64,000 nucleotides of DNA from the IMG/VR virus record IMGVR_UViG_3300046804_002325, positions 1-64,000 of that record; one strand, given 5' to 3'. Numbering within the stretch: the first letter of the stretch is position 1; each line of letters starts with the position of its first letter. The notes under the pieces were generated by a model. The model saw nothing but the letters and a program-made list of their open reading frames with translations. It was not told the DNA's origin and made no database searches. Below, one piece after another: positions 8,414 to 18,600 of the stretch. The stretch comes from a virus. The position numbers were made by a program, and so were the translations under genes.

Positions 8414-10887
8414 AACATGCCACCGGAAATCAAATTAGCTCGGAGTGTACCACCTAAAATTACATTACCTGTTGCACCAATACCACCATCAACAACAATT
8501 GTACCTGATGTGGTGTTAGTAGAAGCAATCTGTGAATTTGCCACGATTGCACCAAAGTTACCTAGACTTGAACCTGCTGTACCTGATACTGTGAATGATG
8601 CACCAGTATCACTTGCAAGAGAGATTGCACCACCTTCTGCGGAAATTTGTGCGCCACCCAAGTCAATGGTATTACCAGCAATCCACAATTTTCTCCATCG
8701 TCTTGTAGGAGAACCTAAATCATAAGTTACGTTTGCTGCAGGTAAGAAGTGTACTGCATAAGTGTTTGCTTGTAATGTGGTTTGACCTTGTACTGTCAAC
8801 GCACCTGTAATTGTACCACCAGATAATGGTAAAGCATTATTGGCAACAAAGAAGGCAGCATTAGCCTGTACAAATGCACCATTTGCATACAAAGCGCCTG
8901 AGTTTGCAGTTGCATAACCTGCTTGTGCATATGTATTCAGATTACTGATTGTAGTATTCTGATATGTTTCAATGTTTGTTAGTTCAATGATACTTGAACC
9001 AGTGGTGTTTGCAGTATTAAATGCTGCTTGAGCATGAGTCTGTGCTGCATTGGCCTTTAAGAACGCACCGTTTGCATATACACCAGCTGAGTTTGCCGCA
9101 GCATATGCTGAATTGGCATAAGTGCCGGTTACATTTTGACTTCCAAACGCAGCATTGGCTTGTATAAATGCACCGTTGGCATATAAACTGGCAGACACGG
9201 AGTTGTTTGCGGTTGTATTTGCGAAACTGTATACTGCATTGGCCTGTATGAAGGCACCATTGGCATATATTCCAACTGTTGCAACATTAGATGCAGTTGA
9301 ATTTGAATGTAAGAATGCTGCGTTTGCTTGTATAAATGCTGATGCAGCTAATGTGCCACCAGAAGATGCAGCATTGGCCGCTGCGAACGCAGCATTTGCC
9401 TGAATGAAGGCACCGTTAGCATATAATTGACCAGAATCTGCTTTGATATAAGCAATGTTCGCAGTATCTCTGGCATATTGGTCTGTTGTTGCGGGTGTTG
9501 CACCAGTATTTGCCTTATCAAACGCAGCATTTGCATGAGCGTAAGCCTTGTTTGCAGTAACTTGTGCTGCTGCACCGGTGTCGTATGCAACACCAGTTAA
9601 AACTTCAACATTGTTTGCAGCAGCAAATGCACTATTTGCTCTAGTGAATGCTGAGTTAGCATAAGAACCAGCTACGGTTATATTATTGGCATTTGTATTG
9701 CCTGATGCAAATGCAGCATTGGCCTGTATAAATGCGGCCACAGCCAATGTACCACCAGAAGATGCTGAATTGGCAGCTGCATATGCAGAATTGGCATAGG
9801 AACTGGCTGCCAGTGCATTAGTTGTGGCAGTATTTGCCTGTGTGTACGCAGCATTAGCCTGTACAAATGCACCGTTGGCATACAAACCCGCACTTGTAGC
9901 ATTATTGGATGCAGTATTTGCCTGATTAAAAGAAGATGTTAAGAATGGTTGTACATTAATACCACCAACAAATACTGTATTTGCAACAACATTACCTTTG
10001 AAAGTAGATGCATATACGTTTGCATATGCAAATGTTGGATGTGCAATATTAATTAGGTTGTTGGATGATATTCTTGCGGTATAACCTTGGAAGAATATAA
10101 ATTCTTTCAAGGTAGCATCACGGATTATACCTGTTGTAGCATTTGTTGTGCCATTATTATATTGACCAATAACACCAATGTCAACAACATCTGTGACATT
10201 ATTATTTGCAAGGTGTATTAAGGAATCATTTACATATAAATCGGTTGCATTAACAGTAAATGTATTACCTAAAATTGTCAATGAACCTGTTACAGAAAGG
10301 TCGCTTGTAACATTCAAAGAACCAGTGATTGTACCACCAGTATTTGCAATTGCACCGTTGGCCTTATTGAATGCTGCCCCTGCGAAAGTATTTACCGCAG
10401 AAATGACACCGTTTTGGTATGCATCAATATTAGACAATTCTATGATACCGGCACCTGCACTATTGGCGGTATTAAATGCTGCATTAGCTTGTGTGAATGC
10501 TGATTGTGCAACAGCACCTGTATTTGCTGCGTTGAATGCTGCCTGTGCTAATGTTGTTGCTGTGTTAGCTTGTGTATAACCAGCGTTAGCGTGTCTGAAT
10601 GATGAGTTGGCTTGTAAGAAGGCGGCATTAACTGTTGAACTTGTGCCTGCCGCATTAGCAGTATCAAATGCAAGTTGTGCAACGTTTGCTGCTGAGTTGG
10701 CTCTATTGTATGCACCTAATGTTAGACCTACAAAGTTATTACCACCGATTGCACGAACATTCTGTGCAGTATTACCAATGTATAATGTGTCGTTTACAAA
10801 AGAGTAAGCTAACTGACCGTCATACAGGAATGTCGGTGCGGTGTTTGCATAAGACCTTAGTATCTGTATGGTACTGGTATTTGCCAT
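8410..10887 (-). CDS. Tail fibre with heptad repeats
   Basis: This is an 825-residue fibre. The N-terminus (FLYDGQLAYSFVNDTLYIG) is a fibre attachment-type domain. Residues about 185-310 contain a beta-rich domain with NDSLIHLANNN and DIGVIGQYN, paralogous to the domain in the fibre at 4327-8376. Long arrays of ANxA[FY]xQ heptads follow. The C-terminal 130 residues (YDLGSPTRRWRKLWIAG, IVVDGGIGATGNV) form a compact domain typical of phage fibre ends, including the LGS-x-RW-x-x-L-x-x-G motif. The stop and start codons of neighbouring genes overlap as TAATG-like junctions, so it is part of one late operon. Confidence 0.75.
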   Translation of the reverse strand: MANTSTIQILRSYANTAPTFLYDGQLAYSFVNDTLYIGNTAQNVRAIGGNNFVGLTLGAYNRANSAANVAQLAFDTANAAGTSSTVNAAFLQANSSFRHANAGYTQANTATTLAQAAFNAANTGAVAQSAFTQANAAFNTANSAGAGIIELSNIDAYQNGVISAVNTFAGAAFNKANGAIANTGGTITGSLNVTSDLSVTGSLTILGNTFTVNATDLYVNDSLIHLANNNVTDVVDIGVIGQYNNGTTNATTGIIRDATLKEFIFFQGYTARISSNNLINIAHPTFAYANVYASTFKGNVVANTVFVGGINVQPFLTSSFNQANTASNNATSAGLYANGAFVQANAAYTQANTATTNALAASSYANSAYAAANSASSGGTLAVAAFIQANAAFASGNTNANNITVAGSYANSAFTRANSAFAAANNVEVLTGVAYDTGAAAQVTANKAYAHANAAFDKANTGATPATTDQYARDTANIAYIKADSGQLYANGAFIQANAAFAAANAASSGGTLAASAFIQANAAFLHSNSTASNVATVGIYANGAFIQANAVYSFANTTANNSVSASLYANGAFIQANAAFGSQNVTGTYANSAYAAANSAGVYANGAFLKANAAQTHAQAAFNTANTTGSSIIELTNIETYQNTTISNLNTYAQAGYATANSGALYANGAFVQANAAFFVANNALPLSGGTITGALTVQGQTTLQANTYAVHFLPAANVTYDLGSPTRRWRKLWIAGNTIDLGGAQISAEGGAISLASDTGASFTVSGTAGSSLGNFGAIVANSQIASTNTTSGTIVVDGGIGATGNVILGGTLRANLISGGMF

Positions 10888-11108
10888 TAGAAGAACCCGT
10901 TATCAATTGTAAGAATTTCGGCAGTAGCAGGACCAACCACAAAACTATTTGTGTTTGCACGATAAATGATTGGGAACCCATCTTGTGCGTTCGTCAAACT
11001 TAAATCAGAAGCACTCTTTAGTGTTCTGGTACCATAACTTAAAGATGTTACGGAAGGATTGTTTTGTCCTATGGTAACACGTACTGTGGATGGAGGTGTT
11101 GTTGCCAT
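10887..11108 (-). CDS. Small tail-region protein, unknown function
   Basis: The product has 73 residues and starts MATTPPSTVRVTIG. It has no recognisable motif beyond a short beta-strand pattern. It sits between a 117-residue protein and a large fibre with essentially no spacing, so it is transcribed with tail genes and is probably a fibre attachment or structural protein. I do not recognise a named family. Confidence 0.55.
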   Translation of the reverse strand: MATTPPSTVRVTIGQNNPSVTSLSYGTRTLKSASDLSLTNAQDGFPIIYRANTNSFVVGPATAEILTIDNGFF

Positions 11109-11109
11109 T

Positions 11110-11463
11110 TTAGAACCTTGTTACTCTAGGTGAAACATCCATGGTGCCTTCTAACACACGAATGACCGTGTTTGCGGTTCCAGGAACACCAGGAATAGAA
11201 ATGGCCGCATCATACAGATAACGACCTGGTGCAATGTTTGCGGTTGTCGTTGAAGAAAGTGATAGTGCAATGGTACCTGAAGTTACATCAATCGTGCTTG
11301 TGAATTCCGCAGTTGTGTTTGCAGAATAATATGATTTTCTTATTTGACTTTTGGCTGTTGCGCCTGTCAAATCATAGTTGTTGCCATATACATCATCTAG
11401 TGCAATCGAAATTTCAAATGTGGCGCCCTGTTCTAAGTATAAATTTTGATATCCTGCGGCCAT
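11110..11463 (-). CDS. Beta-rich small structural protein, fibre/baseplate accessory
   Basis: The product has 117 residues. It begins MAAGYQNLYLEQGATFEISI and contains DLTGATAKSQIRKSY followed by alternating strands and GRYLYDAAIS. This layout resembles the small Ig-like or BppU-like N-terminal domains found in baseplate proteins of many phages. It heads the transcript of the two genes that follow and has a perfect TATAAATA late promoter just upstream. The function is inferred only from fold pattern and position. Confidence 0.55.
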   Translation of the reverse strand: MAAGYQNLYLEQGATFEISIALDDVYGNNYDLTGATAKSQIRKSYYSANTTAEFTSTIDVTSGTIALSLSSTTTANIAPGRYLYDAAISIPGVPGTANTVIRVLEGTMDVSPRVTRF

Positions 11464-11486
11464 TTTTTATCTTTATATTATTGTAT

Positions 11487-11494
11487 TATTTATA
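11487..11494 (-). promoter_or_regulatory. T4-type late promoter, TATAAATA
   Basis: A perfect TATAAATA octamer on the minus strand lies 23 bases upstream of the ATG at 11463, in the only sizeable gap in this stretch. It is the best match to the T4 late consensus in the window, consistent with gp33 being encoded at 44996-45217. Confidence 0.6.
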
Positions 11495-11515
11495 AGACAT
11501 ACCAAAAATAAAATG

Positions 11516-11905
11516 TTATGTTGGTTCTGTCGGCCAAGTGACATTTTTTGGATAACCTTCTTGTTTAGTAATATCCCTTAGAGCTTGACGATATGTGGAC
11601 CACTTTTGTTTTGTTTCTTCTGCAACATCCGGCAACTGTGTCCAATCTGTATTATTTAATAGTGTGTCTCTTTTGATTTTTATATGGAATGATAATTGTT
11701 CTCTTGTTGGAGGAATATAATCTTGAATTTTTCCGAATTGTCCTGCAACACACAATTCAAATATGTTGCGCCCATGTTCCTCAACATCATTTTTGTTGGC
11801 TGTGAATGGCAATTCTTCCTCTATTTCCTCAAAACGAACGACAACATCAATCAATGTTTTTTCTTCGTTCATCCATTTTGGATTTTTTGCGTATTTCAAT
11901 TTCAT
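11516..11905 (-). CDS. Tail fibre assembly chaperone
   Basis: This is a 129-residue protein. The C-terminal third carries the hallmark of phage tail-assembly chaperones: DWTQLPDV, then W-x-x-YRQALRDI, then GYP-x-x-V-x-WP. Such proteins help fibres fold or trimerise and are not usually part of the virion. The N-terminal part (DVVVRFEEIEEELPFTANKND) resembles the small domain common at the start of this family. It lies directly after the 228-residue fibre and among fibre genes, the classic position. The client is probably an adjacent fibre, but which one is not clear. Confidence 0.8.
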   Translation of the reverse strand: MKLKYAKNPKWMNEEKTLIDVVVRFEEIEEELPFTANKNDVEEHGRNIFELCVAGQFGKIQDYIPPTREQLSFHIKIKRDTLLNNTDWTQLPDVAEETKQKWSTYRQALRDITKQEGYPKNVTWPTEPT

Positions 11906-11919
11906 AAATTAATTTCCTA

Positions 11920-12606
11920 TTAAGACACTCTTAAATAAACGGTTGTAAATGTACCATAACCAGAAGCACCACCGGGACCAGAAGATACACCCATTCTTCT
12001 CCAGGTTCCTGATGGTTGTACATTCCTACTACTACTGTTACCGTCATTCGCTGCAGCATAATAGAGATTGGAACCTGCAATTAGAGCTCCTTCTATTCCA
12101 CCGGTTGATGGACCAGTATACAAAAGTGCATATGATCCAATAGCACCTACTGCCAACCCTGCGGTTGTAGCTGCCACGTTAACAGTTACAGCACCTGTGC
12201 TTCCGTTAACTGATGTTACACCACCATTGCCTGCGGTGCCTGCGGTTGCTGCATAACTCACACTCTTGCTGGCATCAGCTGTATTGTCTACATTACCTAG
12301 GCCAACCTTAGATTTTGAAATTGTTAACCATGAAGGATCGGAGTAAGAACCACTGGTATATACACCATTTGTCACAGTGCCGGAGTTACCACTAACATTG
12401 ATACCATATGTTTGGTTATTTGCTACCTGCGTTGCGGAAATAGTACCAGTCAACTGTGAAGTTGCAATACTTGGTGTGGCATTGGCTGCATATGTCAACC
12501 GACCTTGTTCGTCAACTGTAAATACTGTGTGTTGTGTTGAACCACCATATGTACCTGCTGTTACTGCGGTGTCTGCTAGTACTGATGGTTTTACTTTTGT
12601 TGTCAT
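11920..12606 (-). CDS. Short tail fibre protein
   Basis: This protein of 228 residues starts at an ATG overlapping the TGA of the upstream fibre (ATGA). It contains the fibre repeat VGLGNVDNTADASKSVSYA near residue 105, typical of the phage fibre repeat found in T4 and lambdoid fibres, and a beta-rich C-terminus (LYYAAANDGNSSSRNVQPSG). The N-terminal segment (HTVFTVDEQGRLTYAA) is a motif frequent in fibre proteins. It probably forms part of a fibre with the 930-residue protein encoded just upstream. Confidence 0.7.
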   Translation of the reverse strand: MTTKVKPSVLADTAVTAGTYGGSTQHTVFTVDEQGRLTYAANATPSIATSQLTGTISATQVANNQTYGINVSGNSGTVTNGVYTSGSYSDPSWLTISKSKVGLGNVDNTADASKSVSYAATAGTAGNGGVTSVNGSTGAVTVNVAATTAGLAVGAIGSYALLYTGPSTGGIEGALIAGSNLYYAAANDGNSSSRNVQPSGTWRRMGVSSGPGGASGYGTFTTVYLRVS

Positions 12607-15395
12607 TTAATTTGTCCTTTTAACACTTCGACTTCTGATTTCAATTCTTTGATTGCTTCAATAATAAGTGGAACCAATCTTTCATAACGAACTGTTAAAT
12701 AATTTTCATCAACTGGTGCTGGTGCTACTGCTTCGGGTTGGACTAATTGCACTTTCTGTGCAGACACACCAACTTCACGGCCTTTTGATTCTAAACCAAG
12801 ACTTTTTGCAACATCGTTTAGTTCATAATAGAAACCTGTCAGTTGTTCAATCTTATCTAATGCGTTTTCAATTTTACCCAGATTGTTTTTTAATCTTTCG
12901 TCTGAAACATAAGCGGTAATATTTCCAACTGATTTTATTTCATTGGATGAATAAGATGGTGATCCTGAGCCAACCCACAAAGCATTCATCTGATAGTTGT
13001 TACCAGTGTTCAATGCGTTTGCTGTGCTAGCTGTTGATGCTGATGATGCACTACCAGCAGAATCTGCATAACCAACATGTGTGTCAGCGTGAGCAGTGTC
13101 ACCACTATAACCATATAATCTCCAGTAACTACCTGTCCAATATGTTTGTACAGAATAATCACTGTTGTTATCACGGCGATATAATCTATATGGTCCTGGA
13201 CGAACTGAACTTGTCCACATACCAGTTTGGCCTGTAATACCACTTGCAGGTACCGCAGCAGCTGTAGTGGCTGTGCCTGCATTTCCTGTAATGCTGTGTG
13301 CGTATGTGCCACCGTCACCCAAACGATTTGTTACATATGCAGTTGATGCAACAACCGTATTACTTGTGGTTGTTGGTGCTGTAGGCACATTAACTAAACC
13401 AGTAAATGTTGGTGATGCCAATGTGGCTTTTCTAGTCTCAACATCCTGTATTGCCAACTGAATTGTGTTTGCGGTTGTAACGATTCCACCAAATGGTGAA
13501 GTGAATGGAATGTTATTCGCATAGTATGCATATGATGTGTATGCATCTACTTCAATCATTAAAGATGATCCAGCTGGTATTGTTGAACCCAATGTTACAG
13601 AAGTTGAATTTGTTTCCGTATAGTCGGATGGATATTGACGAACACCATCTATATAAACTCTAAGTTGACCTGTACCGGTTGTATATGTTGGTGTGGTGAA
13701 TACTGTTTGATTTGTGTTAACAGTTGGAAACAATCTTGTTGTGTTAATTCTGGTACCAGGTTGTGTGCCGCCGCCACCGCCACCTGAACCACCAGCTGCC
13801 CAATAATAACTACCAACACCACCAGTAGCAAGAACGTAACCTGCTGGAGCACTAGATGCATCTGGTAATAGATTAATCAATGCTGCGGTAGAAGAAGAAC
13901 CACCAGTACCACCTTGTGTTACTGCCAAAGGATTAGATAGACTTAGGCCTGCAAAGGTTGGTGTTGCAGATGTTCTTAGGTCTTGTGATGTGCTAATGAA
14001 GGCTGTGTTACCGCCTGGTGTTGAGATTACAACACCGTTATTACTTGCAAAAGTTATACCACCACTTGTTGGTGTGATTCCGGAACCTGTTGTACCTAAA
14101 ATGGCATTTGCAGATGTGTTTGCTCTTGAGAAGGCTGCGTTTGCTTGGCTAAATGCTGGTGCAATCTGTGGTGCCACATTGTTTGCAGCTGCAAATGCTG
14201 CATTAGCATGTAAGAAACCTGAGTTAGCATATGAACCTGCTGATGCAACTGCTGCCTGCAAGAATGTATTTGCGGCAGTAATAACATTATTCAATGTGTT
14301 AGCAACGTTTGCTGTGGCAAAATCTGTATTACTTGTGGATGTTAATGTGTCATTAATATATTCGTTTGTTACAACTCGATAGAATGTGTTTGATGTAACA
14401 TTTTTAATGTCCCAATAACCAAGTGGTTGATTCCAACGAATTGCGGCATTTGAACCGTCAGTACCACGATTTACAATAAATGAACTATATTGTCCTGTAG
14501 TTGAACCAGCATTAATTGTAAATTCATTTGAGTTGTATATTGTTGCACCATTGATAACAAAATTACCACCAACACTCAACTGACCATTTGTTTGTAGGTT
14601 ATTAATGTATGCTGTTGCATTATTAGCATCAATTAAACCGGTCACATTTGCACTTGGTGTAGAAACAGATTGTGCATAAAATGTTCTGGCATTTAATGTC
14701 TGTGTGTTAATAGATGAGTTTGCTTGTAATGTTGTAATATATGCAACGGATAATGTTGTTGTATTTGCATAAAAAATATCAAAGTCGGCTCGTGCGGTTG
14801 GACCATATACAGCATTTGTTACCACAATTCGTGGCGACACAACATCAATGTTTGCATAATAGTGGTCAGCAAAAGATGAACCATCAATGTATGCATTTTG
14901 TGTAACGGATATATTGTTTGCAACACGCACAGCACCTGTGGCAGTTACTGTATATAAATGGGAATCACCAACAACACTAGAGTTACCACCAACTGTGGTA
15001 TTTCCTGTAACATTTAGGTTGCGACCAACGTTTGCGGTATTGGCAACTGTCAAACCTGTGTTTAAACCTAAAGCAAGTAGAGGACCACCAATGTTTGCTT
15101 GTCCTGTATTGGTTAGACCTAGTGTTGTGTTGGTAAAATAAACTTGGCCGTCAACTCTCAGGTTGTTTTGTACATATGCAGAAGAACCTATACCTTGTAC
15201 CTGGAATTGTCCGCCAAAAATAGAATTATTGGCAACTTGTAGACCAAGAGAGTTATCATTTAAGAACAGAGTTCCTGTGGTTTTTGTGTAGTTGTTTGCA
15301 GCAAGGTCATTGTTCTCTTTTGCAAGAGTGTTTGTGTTAACAACCCATTCACCAAAGGTGTTTGCATAACTTAAAAGTGAAACTGTATTAGCCAT
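12603..15395 (-). CDS. Tail fibre with C-terminal S74 self-cleaving chaperone
   Basis: The product has 930 residues. The N-terminal 380 residues are beta-rich with repeated NVTGNTTVGGN-type strands. Heptad repeats occur around residues 390-430, a hinge with GGSGGGGGGT lies near 535, and a beta domain follows. The last 100 residues form an intramolecular chaperone (peptidase S74) domain: SDERLKNN at residues 831-838 gives the Ser831/Lys836 pair, spaced five apart as in endosialidase chaperones. A terminal coiled coil (IIEAIKELKSEVEVLKGQ) is also visible. By family knowledge the chaperone trimerises the fibre and is then released by autocleavage before Ser831. It is the best candidate here for a mature receptor-binding fibre. 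Confidence 0.85.
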   Translation of the reverse strand: MANTVSLLSYANTFGEWVVNTNTLAKENNDLAANNYTKTTGTLFLNDNSLGLQVANNSIFGGQFQVQGIGSSAYVQNNLRVDGQVYFTNTTLGLTNTGQANIGGPLLALGLNTGLTVANTANVGRNLNVTGNTTVGGNSSVVGDSHLYTVTATGAVRVANNISVTQNAYIDGSSFADHYYANIDVVSPRIVVTNAVYGPTARADFDIFYANTTTLSVAYITTLQANSSINTQTLNARTFYAQSVSTPSANVTGLIDANNATAYINNLQTNGQLSVGGNFVINGATIYNSNEFTINAGSTTGQYSSFIVNRGTDGSNAAIRWNQPLGYWDIKNVTSNTFYRVVTNEYINDTLTSTSNTDFATANVANTLNNVITAANTFLQAAVASAGSYANSGFLHANAAFAAANNVAPQIAPAFSQANAAFSRANTSANAILGTTGSGITPTSGGITFASNNGVVISTPGGNTAFISTSQDLRTSATPTFAGLSLSNPLAVTQGGTGGSSSTAALINLLPDASSAPAGYVLATGGVGSYYWAAGGSGGGGGGTQPGTRINTTRLFPTVNTNQTVFTTPTYTTGTGQLRVYIDGVRQYPSDYTETNSTSVTLGSTIPAGSSLMIEVDAYTSYAYYANNIPFTSPFGGIVTTANTIQLAIQDVETRKATLASPTFTGLVNVPTAPTTTSNTVVASTAYVTNRLGDGGTYAHSITGNAGTATTAAAVPASGITGQTGMWTSSVRPGPYRLYRRDNNSDYSVQTYWTGSYWRLYGYSGDTAHADTHVGYADSAGSASSASTASTANALNTGNNYQMNALWVGSGSPSYSSNEIKSVGNITAYVSDERLKNNLGKIENALDKIEQLTGFYYELNDVAKSLGLESKGREVGVSAQKVQLVQPEAVAPAPVDENYLTVRYERLVPLIIEAIKELKSEVEVLKGQIK

Positions 15396-15614
15396 TTAGT
15401 TTTTTTCCAATAGTTTTAACATCAGTTGTTTGATTTCGGATAATTCCATTTTGATGTTCTCGTGTTCTTTCTTCAGGTTATTTATTTCATCCTTTTGGGC
15501 AGCCATCATGCGTCTTTTCTTATAGTACTCCTCTAGGCCCGTTGCATCTCTATTGATGAGGGCCGTGGAGTTTGTGTCACGGACAAATTCTGTACCTTGG
15601 ACTTTAAGTAACAT
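15396..15614 (-). CDS. Small coiled-coil protein of the fibre operon
   Basis: The product has 72 residues. The N-terminal half (VRDTNSTALINRDATGLEEYYKKRR) resembles a segment found in small proteins beside fibre genes of T4-like aquatic phages. The C-terminal half is a predicted coiled coil with heptad-spaced Leu/Ile (INNLKKEHENIKMELSEIK). It lies between the DUF4815 protein and the S74 fibre with no gaps. A fibre-attachment or assembly role is an inference from position. Confidence 0.6.
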   Translation of the reverse strand: MLLKVQGTEFVRDTNSTALINRDATGLEEYYKKRRMMAAQKDEINNLKKEHENIKMELSEIKQLMLKLLEKN

Positions 15615-15616
15615 GA

Positions 15617-18600
15617 TTAGAATGTGGTGTTAACGTTAGAAGGCAATGCAATTGCTCTCAAATCGGTTACATACGGTACATATGTACTGTCTGATGATGT
15701 AAATACAATTTTAATTGCAAATTGACTAAACGATGAGTATGTTTGTCCATTTGTACTGGTGTATTTTACATAACCTTGGTCTGTACCGTTTGTTCCTGGT
15801 GCAAATGAATACTCAATAATATCATTGCGGCCAGTAGAATACTTAGAACCAGAACTGTTAATTGGTGTCATCAATTGCCATGAACCATCATCAAATCGTT
15901 GTGTGTCGTTACGATTTAGAATCTTGTAGTACACATGAATGTCTGTGTTGACTGGACGATATGCAGACAAGTAAACATTCAAGTCACCAGAATCGAAACC
16001 TGCATCCAATACTACCTTCTTAGTAACATATTTTGCAGTCGCATTACCACCAGACTTAGATGTTTCACCTGAAACAATTGCTGTGGCACCTGTTGCAGAA
16101 CCAGATGATGCCGTAATTGTTACAGTAGGTGTGGTAATATAACCAGAACCTGGTTGTGTCACATAAACTGCATCGACTTTGCCAGAAACCACATTTGCAA
16201 CACCATAAGCCTGTGTGCCACCTGTACCCGTTGGTGCAGAGAAAGTCACAACAGCATTTGATGCATTAAAGTTACTTCCACCATTTGTTACTGTGATTAA
16301 GTTGTTAGACAATTCACAGTTGTTGATGTTCCACTTGATTGCATATGTAGAAAGGCCTGCATCAGAAATGATAGGACTTACTGCGTTATCGTTTGTTGAT
16401 AACTGTGCATATAATGAGAATGAGGTGCCACTATTTGCATCCAACATACGCTTACCTTTACCATCACTCAAGTAAATGTCATCAGATGATGGTGTACCGA
16501 ATTTACCAGGACGGATGTTTACTGTACCCGCAGCAGTACCACCAACCAATGTTGCATTGTATGTGTAGTTGATTGCTGTTGTTGTGGGCAAGAAGTCTGT
16601 TGTTGTGATGTTAAATGCATCAGCATAAATGCTTGTGTTAGACACAGAATCAATTACACCAGAAATATTGTTTGCATTTAGGTAGTATTGAATGCCTTGT
16701 TCAACCAATGTTCTTTGTGGCAACTTCTTAGGCACCACATACTGTAATGTAGGTGTGGCAGTTGTATCAAAGACACAACGGTCTATCACAAACATCAGAC
16801 TCTGATTTTGGTCAGCAGTCCATGTCTGTGAGTTTTGAGACACAAACAATCCACCAACATAAGGTGCACCACCAATCTTGGTGATTGTTGATGGTGTTGG
16901 ATCGCTTGGTTGATTCTTAACTGAAGATGTTAAAGCTGTATCACCACTTGATGCGGTCCAAACTGTATACTCTTTAGAGTTTGATTTCAGAATGAAAGAA
17001 TACAACACGCCAGGTTGAATGTAAATTGGAACAGGGAACTGGAATGTTGTTGCAGTTGTTTTGTCCAAGAATTGTGGTGTGTCTGAAATATTAACTTGTT
17101 CTGGTATCAAACTTACAATAGAGTTGTCTAATGTTTCACCATTTGGATAACCATTTAATGTACCAACGATAGACAACATAATTGGTGAACTGTCAGAAGT
17201 TGGTTTGGTCTTGAAGAAGAATGTTGCTGAACTTAGGAATAAACCATTTGGATAATTGTCTTTATCAAAGATAAATGTTTGTGCAATAGGATCCCAACGA
17301 TTTTCAAGTGTTGAGGTTGATGAAGATATTAATACATTGTTCGCATAGTTATTTTGAATGAATGTACCTTTTGCACCAGCTGGTGAGGCACCAAAGTCCA
17401 ATTGTTGCGCTCTGGTGTGAAGACCTTCGGAGTAAAATGTACCTCTTGCAAATGTACTTTGTGATCCTGAATTTCCATTAGAATCATCAATGCGTAGAAC
17501 ACGTTGACCTGTATGGAAAGTATTTGGTGGAATACTGAAAACACCATACATTGAACCAGTTTGGTCTGTCTTGAATGTGCCCATAGAATAGATATCGCCG
17601 TTGGCAGTACCAATACTTGTACTCAATACTGCTGTTTGGTTTGCACCATAGTATGTAGAAATGGTTGCAGATTGACCTGCAGCAGAACCTGTATTGATGT
17701 AGATTGTATTGCCAACATAGTAATCATTTGTTGTTGATGCAGTACCAGTCAGAACAATCTTTGTTGCTGTCTGAGCGTATGCAATCTGACCACCAAAGTG
17801 TGATGTTGAACTCAACGAACCTGATGCGGTAGATGATGTGTATGTACCACTTGAGTTGAAGAATCCATTTTGTATAACGCCGTTGGTTGTATAAGATGAT
17901 GTTTTACCATCAGCAGCAACATACAATCTTACTGTTGTAGATGTTTTCTTATAGACACCTAAAATACGACCAGTGGGTGTGAACACACCGCCTGTGTAAT
18001 AACCAATCACATCATTCTCATTGAATGTACCAGAAACTCCTGTCAATTCAATGATGTTGGCCTTACGCACATACTTATCAACATTAACATCATCAAAATA
18101 GTTATTAACTGTTGTGTTCAACAACATATCTTTACCACGAATAACGACCTGTTGTGGACGAATATATGGTAAAATTGTAATATCAGTTATGTAACCATTA
18201 TTAATTGAGTATGTGTTATCTATTTTCTGGTATGCACCAAGAAGATTTTGTTGTAATTTGTTTTCATAAGTATCGGTTGTGGTATTGGTAATTGTAAAGT
18301 TTAGACCACTAGTTACTTTTTCTGTTAATTTTTTTGTCTGTGTTCCAGGAATACCCTTCCAGTCACCAACAGACATTGTTGTAATGGTATTAGATTGGCT
18401 GTACACCTGTAGGTTAGGATCAACCACCAACAATGCTGGTGCATAGTCGGTATCAACCCAGTTGTCAATGTTAGGTGTCAAATCTACCACACCTTGTCTG
18501 GAAATAAATGAGAATGGGTTAACATTCACGGTGCGTGATGCAAATTTTTGTGTTGCCACATTTGATGTTGAGTATGGTAGACTGAAGTAGTTTACCAAAC